Of a stretch of DNA of 5,637 nt, positions 1-5,499 are shown one piece after another; the stretch's first letter is position 1, and every line of letters starts with the position of its first letter. The notes below the pieces were generated by a model. That model searched no databases, was not told where the DNA came from, and saw only the letters and a program-made list of their open reading frames with translations. The stretch is from Clostridia bacterium. GTDB lineage: Bacteria; Bacillota_A; Clostridia; Christensenellales; CAG-138. The stretch spans positions 1 through 5,637 of the forward strand of contig JAFZCW010000007.1 of NCBI GenBank assembly GCA_017556125.1, written 5' to 3'. The translations under genes were made by a program, and so were the position numbers.

Positions 1-1
1 C

Positions 2-1456
2 CCGGACGCCACCATCCACAACATCTGGGACGCGGTGTGGTATTCTTTGATCACCCTGACCACGGTGGGATACGGCGATCTGTCGCCGGTGACCGGAGTC
101 GGCAGGGCGCTAGGTCTGATTTTCGCGCTGTCCAGCGTCGGCGTTCTGACTGCTCTCATCGGTATCGGACTGCGCCTGATCGGCGGGACGTTCATTCCGA
201 GGCTCCGGCTTCGGCTTAACAGGAACTGCCGTTGGTACGCTTTTTCCTTCGAGAGCGAGGACGCCGCTACGCTTGCGCGTGCGCTGCTCCGGAACGATCC
301 GGAATGCATGCTGATTTTCCCTGAGGAGAAGCAGGACCACATCGAAGGCAGAAGCGTGGTCCGCATGGACTTTGACCCGGAGGAGCTGCAAAAGCTCCGA
401 AAAGGCACGGAGGGGCTGTCCGTGTTCTGCGTCGGGCCGGATCCCTGGGAGAACTATACGCAGGCTCTCGCAGCCGCGGAACGCGGGATCGTCAGCTACT
501 GCATGGGGGATCTCAACGCGGAGCATCTGATTCCGGGCATGCAACTGTTCAGTCCTACAGAAGCCATGAGCCGCCAGTACTGGAAAGGGCATCCGCTGAA
601 AAAGGACGAGCGCGTCGTGGCGCTCATCGGCTGCGGCGATGCGGGAAGCGCTTTGCTGGAGCGTGCGCTGATGACCAACGTTTTTGAGGCTGGCCGCACG
701 GTGGAATACCACGTATTCGGCGACAGCGCGGGCTTTGCCGTCATGCATGCGGAGATCATGCAGACCATGTCGGGAAGCGTTCCGGGGGAGGACCGTCTCC
801 TGTTCCATTCCGAGGACTGGACTGAGGCAAGGGATCTGATCGGACGCGCGGACCGGATCATTATCTCATTCGACGACGACCAGGCGAACCTGGAAGTATT
901 CGAAAAGCTGCGCTGCTGGTACTGCAGCGAGGGACAGATCCATGTCCGGCTTTCGGATCCCGTACCGGGCATCGATTCCTTCGGAGGCCGCAAGGAGAGC
1001 ATTACGCCTGAATTTGTGATCAAGGACGAGGTGAACCGGCGCGCGGTTCTTCTCAATGACATTTACAACGAAGGCGCCGCCAGCCCAACCGAATGGCGCG
1101 ATCTGACGCCGTTCCTCCGACAGGCAAACATCGCCGCTGCGGATCATCTGATCGTGAAGGCGCGGTATCTTCTGGACAGGGAGGATCTGACGGAACTGAC
1201 CCGCGAGGACTGCCGCAAGGCGTATGAGCGGTTCAAGGAACTGTACGTTTCCCAGGCGGATGTCCTGCAGGAAATGGAACACAGGCGCTGGATGCGCTTT
1301 TACCAGATGTACAACTGGCGTTATGATCCCGTCCGGAACAACGCACTGCGGCACCATCCCCAGATCGTGCCTTATGACCGGCTGTCGGAAGGCGAGCGCA
1401 AAAAGGACGCGTACGCCTGGGAAATGCTGGGCAGGATCGCCGAATGGGAAGGATAG
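2..1456 (+). CDS. Potassium channel with Rossmann (TrkA-N/RCK-like) and C-terminal RyR domain, 5' partial
   Basis: Membrane ion channel, probably K+-selective and gated by a cytoplasmic ligand (inference). The reading frame is open at the window edge, so the start and any first membrane helix or voltage sensor are missing; 484 codons are visible. Bases 2-61 encode a pore helix leading into the K+ selectivity filter TVGYGD (62-79). A hydrophobic inner helix (about 95-178) follows. The cytoplasmic part begins with a Rossmann-like stretch with no glycine motif (about 224-480), then a clear nucleotide-binding loop, VVALIGCGDAGS, with GxGxxG at 629-646. A segment reading RQANIAAADHLIVKAR (about 1118-1165) precedes a C-terminal RyR-like domain (about 1247-1426) with EMEHRRW, NWRYDP and HPQIVPYDRLSEGERKKD. 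Similar TrkA-N/RyR combinations exist in bacteria, as I recall. The stop TAG overlaps the next gene. The ligand cannot be read from the sequence. Confidence 0.9.
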   Translation, partial: PDATIHNIWDAVWYSLITLTTVGYGDLSPVTGVGRALGLIFALSSVGVLTALIGIGLRLIGGTFIPRLRLRLNRNCRWYAFSFESEDAATLARALLRNDPECMLIFPEEKQDHIEGRSVVRMDFDPEELQKLRKGTEGLSVFCVGPDPWENYTQALAAAERGIVSYCMGDLNAEHLIPGMQLFSPTEAMSRQYWKGHPLKKDERVVALIGCGDAGSALLERALMTNVFEAGRTVEYHVFGDSAGFAVMHAEIMQTMSGSVPGEDRLLFHSEDWTEARDLIGRADRIIISFDDDQANLEVFEKLRCWYCSEGQIHVRLSDPVPGIDSFGGRKESITPEFVIKDEVNRRAVLLNDIYNEGAASPTEWRDLTPFLRQANIAAADHLIVKARYLLDREDLTELTREDCRKAYERFKELYVSQADVLQEMEHRRWMRFYQMYNWRYDPVRNNALRHHPQIVPYDRLSEGERKKDAYAWEMLGRIAEWEG

Positions 1457-1773
1457 ATCGGGACATGGATCAGATCAGCAGAATCATGTATTACGAACGC
1501 CTTCTGAACGAGGCAAAAGATGTGCTCCGCCGGTATGATGAAGCGCTTGAGGCGTTTATCGAAGCGCAGGAAAAAATCGCGGAGCTGGAAGCTTATTATA
1601 CAGGTGCGGACTGGAAAACGGACTTTGCGGCTTCCGAGAACAACGAACTGCCGGAGGACCTTCTGTGCGGGGTGCTCTCGGAAGACGGGATCGATCATCT
1701 GCTCGACGACAATCAGGATCTTCTGGCAAGGACCGGAGAGCTCGCCGGGGAATCGGAAACAGATACGGAATAA
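1444..1773 (+). CDS. DUF4298 family protein
   Basis: Small soluble acidic protein of 109 residues, with no signal peptide or membrane segment. It matches my memory of the DUF4298 family, whose function is unknown: a long amphipathic, probably coiled-coil helix (residues about 9-50), then LEAYYTGADWKTDF, an NELPEDLLCGVLSEDGI segment, and a final helix LLDDNQDLLART. The start is ambiguous. ATG 1444 has GCAGGA seven bases upstream and overlaps the channel gene by 13 bases. ATG 1465 has GGGAAGGA 11 bases upstream and gives a start (MDQISRIMYYERLL) closer to how family members usually begin. In both cases the gene is tightly linked to the channel gene, so co-transcription and translational coupling are likely. 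A strong hairpin terminator lies 37 bases after the stop. Any functional tie to the channel is inferred from position only. Confidence 0.88.
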   Translation: MGRIDRDMDQISRIMYYERLLNEAKDVLRRYDEALEAFIEAQEKIAELEAYYTGADWKTDFAASENNELPEDLLCGVLSEDGIDHLLDDNQDLLARTGELAGESETDTE

Positions 1774-1810
1774 GCGGTTTTTTATCGTTATTCTGCCGCT
1801 TTTGGGGATA

Positions 1811-1843
1811 AAAAAGAGACTGTCCGGAAAACAGTCTCTTTTT
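1811..1843. terminator. Bidirectional intrinsic terminator between convergent genes
   Basis: A perfect 13-bp stem, AAAAAGAGACTGT (1811-1823) against ACAGTCTCTTTTT (1831-1843), closes a seven-base loop CCGGAAA; one more A-T pair (1810/1844) is possible. The T run on the right serves + strand transcripts from the channel/DUF4298 pair. The A run on the left becomes a U run for minus-strand transcripts leaving the tRNA gene, whose 3' CCA directly abuts the stem. It therefore probably terminates both converging units. Confidence 0.9.
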
Positions 1844-1920
1844 TGGTGGAGCATAGCGGATTCGAACCGCTGACATCCACACTGCCAGTGTGGCACTCTA
1901 GCCAGCTGAGCTAATGCCCC
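1844..1920 (-). tRNA. tRNA-Ala (anticodon GGC), CCA encoded
   Basis: Read on the minus strand, this is a complete 77-base cloverleaf. The acceptor GGGGCAT pairs with ATGCTCC and includes the G3-U70 wobble that marks alanine tRNAs. The D arm is GCTC/GAGT, with one G-U pair. The anticodon stem CCACA/TGTGG holds the loop CTGGCAG, giving anticodon GGC (bases 1884-1886), which reads GCC alanine codons and possibly GCU. The variable loop is ATGTC. The T arm AGCGG/CCGCT encloses TTCGAAT. The discriminator is A, and the CCA end is encoded in the DNA. No other tRNA gene lies next to it here, and it has its own promoter and terminator. Confidence 0.97.
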
Positions 1921-1931
1921 GTGCTCGATAA

Positions 1932-1960
1932 ATTATAGGAGATTTCCCTCGATTTGTAAA
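1932..1960 (-). promoter_or_regulatory. Sigma-70/SigA-type promoter of tRNA-Ala
   Basis: On the minus strand, TTTACA (1960-1955) is a five-of-six match to the -35 box. It is followed by exactly 17 bases and a perfect TATAAT -10 box (1937-1932). The expected start, at G1926 or A1925, leaves a leader of only five or six bases before the mature tRNA, to be removed by RNase P. Near-consensus boxes suit a highly expressed stable RNA. Confidence 0.9.
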
Positions 1961-2031
1961 GGATAATTTTAGCGCATTTTCAACACTTGTATGAACTTTT
2001 TTGTCTAAACCGCCATACCCGGGAGGAAATA

Positions 2032-2040
2032 TGCTAAAAT
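2032..2040 (+). promoter_or_regulatory. Possible extended -10 promoter of the PBP gene
   Basis: TGCTAAAAT (2032-2040) fits an extended -10 element: TG, one base, then TAAAAT, five of six to consensus. No good -35 box lies 17 bases upstream (the site reads GCCATA), which extended -10 promoters can tolerate. Transcription would start near 2047, leaving a leader of about 22 bases. TTGTCT (2001-2006) with TATGCT (2030-2035) is the alternative, but its 23-base spacing is too long. Weak call. Confidence 0.35.
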
Positions 2041-2057
2041 AACCGAAAACAGTCCCC

Positions 2058-2064
2058 GGGAGGA
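2058..2064 (+). promoter_or_regulatory. Ribosome binding site that sets the TTG start of the PBP
   Basis: GGGAGGA lies four bases before TTG 2069. The first in-frame ATG (2099) has no Shine-Dalgarno sequence at a usable distance, so this site argues for a TTG start. Confidence 0.8.
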
Positions 2065-2068
2065 AGAT

Positions 2069-4834
2069 TTGCCTGCCATAAAAGCGTTTTTCGCCGACAT
2101 GCTGCAGAAAGTAAAGGTTGCGTTCGGCAGAAAAAACAACAATTCAGACGATGCGGGATTCGTGCTTACGAAGGCGAAACGGCAGCGGCCGTTCCTGCTT
2201 TCTGTTCTTTTTACTTCTCTGAAGCTTCTGATCGTCGCCTTTGTCGTCATCTGCTTCGCCGGCCTCGGTCTGGCAGTCGGCATCATCAAGGCATATGTGG
2301 ATACCGCGCCGACGCTGGACGTCGCCCAGCTGACGATCTCGGACAGGACCTCTTATCTGTATGACAAAAACGGAGACCTCATCACATCCATCGCGGACGT
2401 GGAATACAGGGACTGGGTGAATATCGAGGATATTCCGCCCATGGTGCAGAACGCCTTCATTGCGATCGAGGACGTTCGGTTCTATAAGCATTCCGGGGTG
2501 GATTTCAAGCGCCTTTTTTCCGCTGCGCTCGAAATACTCGGCAATTCAAACTCGTCGGGCGGCAGCACCATCACGCAGCAGCTGATCAAAAACAAGATCC
2601 TCGGTTCGCAGCGCAACTATAAACGGAAGATACAGGAAGCTTATCTGGCGATCCAGCTTGAAAAGATGATTCCCAAGGAGAAGATACTCGAAGCTTATCT
2701 GAATGATATCTATCTCGGGGAATCCAATTACGGAATCAAGACGGCGGCGGCTGATTATTTCGGGAAGAATCTTTCCGATCTGACGATACGCGAGTGCGCG
2801 ATGCTGGCAGGCCTTGCGCAGGCGCCGTATACGTACAACCCGCGCAGGAACATGTATGTGCGGAACAAGATGGAGATCACGAACAACAGGACGAACCGCG
2901 TGCTTGCCGCCATGTACCAGGCCGGATTCATCTCCGACGAACAGTATGACCAGGCCATTCTGGAGGCGACGCAGATCCTGAAGGTCAGCCAGCAGAAACA
3001 GCTCTATGACATGCCGTATTTTGTGGAGTACGCGATCTACGACGTTGTGACGCATCTGCTCTCGTCAAGGGAACTCCCGGATACGGTTGCCAACCGGAAC
3101 GCGATCGAGAACGAGCTGCGCACCGGCGGTTATCATATCTACACAACGGTAGACAGGAAGATCCAGGACACCGTCCAGCAGACGCTGTCGGAATGGGATA
3201 AATACCCGCATCTTGCGGATTCAAGCAAGGCGCTCAGCATCGAGACGAACGCGGAGGGGAACGTTCTGGAGACCGTACAGCCCCAGGCCGCAGCGGTCGT
3301 GCTCGACTTCAGGACCGGCGAACTCCGTGCCGTCGTAGGCGGCAGAGACACCCCGACGGTCAGAAAGGGGATCAACCGGGCATACCAGAGCTATAACGAG
3401 GTCGGCTCCGCCATCAAGCCTCTGACCGTATACGGGCCTGCGCTGGATCTCGGCCTGTCTCCGGCATCCGTCATCGCGAATATGGACGGTCCGATCGAAG
3501 GATGGAACACGCCGAAAGGTTACCCCGCCGGCGGACTGGATTCGCGCTACGGGCCTGTCACGCTCAGACGGGGCGTCATGTCCTCGCTGAACGTCGTAGC
3601 CGCCCGCGTGCTGATGGATACCGTCACGCCCGCAATCGCAGCGACCTATCTGGAGAAACTCGGCGCGAACATGTCGAAGATCAACGTGGACGGTTCGGGC
3701 CTTGCGCTCGGAACATCCGGCCTGACGCCGATCCAGATGGCCGGCGCTTACGGCGCCATTGCCAATGAGGGCGTTTATCTGGAGCCGCTTTCCTTTACGA
3801 AAGTGACGGACGCGGAAGGGAATATCCTTCTGGACGCGGATCAGATACGTACCAAAACGAAGGTCTATAAAAAGAGCACCGCCTATCTGCTCGTTGACAT
3901 TCTGAAGGACGCCGTGAAATCCGGTACGGGCACAAAGGCGAAGATCGACGGCATGACGGTCGCGGGGAAAACGGGAACCAACTCCGACTATGCGAGCGTA
4001 TATTTTGCAGGCATGACGCCTTACTATGTATCGACTGTGTTTATCGGTCACGACTATCCCGTCAATAAACTGAAGAGCGGCGCGTCCGGAGGCGGATATG
4101 CCGCGCCTCTGTGGCGTACCTATATGGAGAAGATCCATGAGGGACTGGAGGACCGGAGCATCATCGACGCGGATCCGTCTGCGCTGGGACTGGTCAAAAA
4201 GACCGTCTGCACGGTTTCCGGAAAGCTCGCGACGGAAGCCTGCAAGGAAGACTCGGATCACAAGACCGTAACGGACTGGTTCGTGCAGGGAACGGAACCG
4301 ACCGAGTACTGCGACATGCACGTATCGGTCGAGATCTGCGAGGCATCCGGCGGGATCGCGACGCAGTTCTGTCCGGAATCCACCACCTCCGTCGAGACGT
4401 TTATTCTGATCCGGAGCGGTTCCCAGTTTGACAAGTTTGACGACGAGTATCTGTTCAAGGCGATGCCGAACGCGGTCAGGACGGATATATCCACGGATGA
4501 ATTTGTGAAGCAGTTCAGTCCCTGCTCGGTGCACGCGGTCGGTTCGACGGGCGTGTTTGAGCTGAAGCAGGAGGCGGAATCCATGATCGCCACCGTGCTT
4601 GATTTCATGCAGAACAATCATCTGAGCGAAGAGACGGCATACCTGCTGAATTATGATATCGAACAGCTCCGGCATACGCTTTCCGGATACGAATATTCCG
4701 AGATCGAATCTTTCCTCCAGACGCTGACGAACGATTATACCGGCGCGAAGGGGGAGGTCGCCGCCCAGCAGCAACAGCAGGAGCATGCAGTTGACACGTA
4801 TGAAGACGGGGGCGGAAGCGATGCGGACGGATGA
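2069..4834 (+). CDS. Class A penicillin-binding protein (PBP1a-type transglycosylase/transpeptidase)
   Basis: Bifunctional peptidoglycan synthase of 921 residues. It polymerises lipid II into glycan strands and cross-links stem peptides outside the membrane. A basic cytoplasmic tail of about 42 residues precedes one membrane anchor (43-77). The GT51 transglycosylase domain shows EDVRFYKHSG (catalytic Glu134), GGSTITQQLIKN (164-175), RKIQE (Glu190), YLNDIYLGESNYG and ECAMLAGLAQAPYTYNP. The transpeptidase domain has all three penicillin-binding motifs: SAIK (Ser447, Lys450), SLN (506-508) and KTGT (634-637). Both active sites look intact. After about residue 700 comes a six-cysteine tail with two C-x2-SG-x2-AT-x2-C units, then a helical stretch and a Q-rich, acidic end. 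The start is TTG, chosen for its strong ribosome site. Its end overlaps the next gene. Which class A paralogue it represents (ponA, pbpF and so on) cannot be settled, so no symbol is given. Confidence 0.97.
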   Translation: MPAIKAFFADMLQKVKVAFGRKNNNSDDAGFVLTKAKRQRPFLLSVLFTSLKLLIVAFVVICFAGLGLAVGIIKAYVDTAPTLDVAQLTISDRTSYLYDKNGDLITSIADVEYRDWVNIEDIPPMVQNAFIAIEDVRFYKHSGVDFKRLFSAALEILGNSNSSGGSTITQQLIKNKILGSQRNYKRKIQEAYLAIQLEKMIPKEKILEAYLNDIYLGESNYGIKTAAADYFGKNLSDLTIRECAMLAGLAQAPYTYNPRRNMYVRNKMEITNNRTNRVLAAMYQAGFISDEQYDQAILEATQILKVSQQKQLYDMPYFVEYAIYDVVTHLLSSRELPDTVANRNAIENELRTGGYHIYTTVDRKIQDTVQQTLSEWDKYPHLADSSKALSIETNAEGNVLETVQPQAAAVVLDFRTGELRAVVGGRDTPTVRKGINRAYQSYNEVGSAIKPLTVYGPALDLGLSPASVIANMDGPIEGWNTPKGYPAGGLDSRYGPVTLRRGVMSSLNVVAARVLMDTVTPAIAATYLEKLGANMSKINVDGSGLALGTSGLTPIQMAGAYGAIANEGVYLEPLSFTKVTDAEGNILLDADQIRTKTKVYKKSTAYLLVDILKDAVKSGTGTKAKIDGMTVAGKTGTNSDYASVYFAGMTPYYVSTVFIGHDYPVNKLKSGASGGGYAAPLWRTYMEKIHEGLEDRSIIDADPSALGLVKKTVCTVSGKLATEACKEDSDHKTVTDWFVQGTEPTEYCDMHVSVEICEASGGIATQFCPESTTSVETFILIRSGSQFDKFDDEYLFKAMPNAVRTDISTDEFVKQFSPCSVHAVGSTGVFELKQEAESMIATVLDFMQNNHLSEETAYLLNYDIEQLRHTLSGYEYSEIESFLQTLTNDYTGAKGEVAAQQQQQEHAVDTYEDGGGSDADG
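4779..4783 (+). promoter_or_regulatory. Ribosome binding site of the UDG-family gene, inside the PBP coding region
   Basis: AGGAG sits seven bases before an in-frame TTG (4791), but only one base before ATG 4785 and 16 before ATG 4800. The spacing favours TTG 4791. The site lies within the CAG-rich tract encoding the PBP glutamine run, so a chance match is possible. Confidence 0.5.
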
Positions 4835-5468
4835 GCTGCAGCTTGACGCGCTGTACCTTGAGGAACGGAGAAGGCTCGCTGCGCTGGCGGAGCGGGACGA
4901 TCCGCAGGGGGAATACGCTTCCCCGGTGTTCGGAGCAGGATCGCCTGATTCCATGACCGTCCTGATCGGTGAGGCGCCGGGGGCGGAAGAAACAAAGACG
5001 GGGATCCCGTTCGTCGGGAAAGCGGGAAAACAGCTGGACGAGCTGCTCGCTTCGGCGGGGATCGACCGGCAGCGGGTCTATGTGACCAACGCGGTAAAAT
5101 ACAGACCTGTCGTCCGCGGTCTGAGAACGACCCGGAACAGGACGCCGTCCAGAAAAGAGGTCCGGGAATCGCTCCCGCTTCTCCGCAGGGAACTGGAACT
5201 GATCCGGCCGTCGGTCATCGTCACGCTCGGGAGCACGCCTCTCGGCGCCGTTCTGGATCTGGCTTCCGGAAAGCGCGTTCCGATCGGAGAAGTCCACGGC
5301 AGACCGGTAAGGATCGGAATCGGCGGCTTCACTGCCTGGCTCTTTCCGCTTTATCACCCGGCAAGCTGCATCTATAACAGGGCATTGATCGAGGTTCTGG
5401 AGGCCGATACGGCTGCGCTTGGGCGTTTTCTTGATGAACAGGACGCCGCGTGTTATGATAAAAGATAA
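4791..5468 (+). CDS. Uracil-DNA glycosylase superfamily protein (family 4-like, no Fe-S cysteines)
   Basis: Predicted cytoplasmic DNA-repair enzyme that removes uracil from DNA, or a relative with another base preference. The core motifs of family 4/5 UDGs are present in order: GEAPGAEETKTGIPFVGKAG (4968-5027), VYVTNAVKYRP (5076-5108), NRTPSRKE, PSVIVTLGS (5208-5234), and LYHPASCIYNR (5349-5381) in place of the usual HPS/HPA motif. The four cysteines that bind the 4Fe-4S cluster in classical family 4 enzymes are absent: no N-terminal CxxC, Tyr in the KYRP motif and Ser in RESLP. Clostridial relatives of this form exist, as I recall. The start is uncertain. TTG 4791 has the best-spaced ribosome site; ATG 4821, overlapping the PBP by 14 bases, fits the expected family length; ATG 4785 is poorly spaced. 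It overlaps the PBP gene and is probably translated from its mRNA. Confidence 0.88.
   Translation: MTRMKTGAEAMRTDELQLDALYLEERRRLAALAERDDPQGEYASPVFGAGSPDSMTVLIGEAPGAEETKTGIPFVGKAGKQLDELLASAGIDRQRVYVTNAVKYRPVVRGLRTTRNRTPSRKEVRESLPLLRRELELIRPSVIVTLGSTPLGAVLDLASGKRVPIGEVHGRPVRIGIGGFTAWLFPLYHPASCIYNRALIEVLEADTAALGRFLDEQDAACYDKR
5431..5459 (+). promoter_or_regulatory. Candidate promoter of the response regulator gene, inside the UDG-family gene
   Basis: TTGATG (5431-5436, four of six) is followed by 17 bases and TATGAT (5454-5459, five of six), with an extended -10 TG at 5451-5452. Transcription would start near 5466, at the stop codon of the preceding gene, with a leader of about 34 bases before ATG 5500. 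The local base composition is more AT-rich than the gene body, which supports a real element. Confidence 0.6.
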
Positions 5469-5484
5469 TGAATATGAATATACA

Positions 5485-5491
5485 AAAGGAG
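5485..5491 (+). promoter_or_regulatory. Ribosome binding site of the response regulator gene
   Basis: AAAGGAG lies eight bases before ATG 5500, which is optimal spacing, and it fixes the start codon. Confidence 0.88.
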
Positions 5492-5499
5492 ATACATAT

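Larger units (their letters stand above)
2018..2065 (+). repeat. Direct repeat CCCGGGAGGAA (two copies) in the PBP leader
   Basis: The 11-base block CCCGGGAGGAA occurs at 2018-2028 and again at 2055-2065, 37 bases apart. Each copy contains a full Shine-Dalgarno core. The second serves the PBP start codon. The first sits three bases before ATG CTA AAA TAA (2031-2042), a possible three-residue micro-ORF. Because CCCGGG is its own complement, the two copies could also pair with each other in the RNA and hide either ribosome binding site. The repeat is seen directly; any regulatory role is inference. Confidence 0.75.

Noticed and set aside
110..808. 232-codon minus-strand open frame under the channel gene
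   Set aside because: Antisense shadow of the channel gene, with no recognisable motif and no ribosome site considered convincing.
1772..1801. AAGCGG...CCGCTT inverted repeat followed by TTTT
   Set aside because: Only six base pairs with an 18-base loop and a short T run; the 13-bp hairpin just downstream is a far better terminator.
2001..2035. TTGTCT / TATGCT as promoter of the PBP gene
   Set aside because: The 23-base spacing is well outside the usual 16-18; the extended -10 at 2032-2040 is preferred, though also weak.
2099..2101. ATG 2099 as start of the PBP
   Set aside because: No Shine-Dalgarno sequence at usable distance, whereas TTG 2069 has GGGAGGA four bases upstream.
3221..4954. 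577-codon open frame on the minus strand
   Set aside because: It lies entirely antisense to the well-supported PBP and UDG-family genes. Its product is rich in Arg, and shows no domain I recognise; it follows from GC-rich codon use on the other strand.
4605..5357. 250-codon minus-strand open frame across the PBP-UDG junction
   Set aside because: Low-complexity Arg/Pro-rich product, antisense to two genes with clear family motifs.
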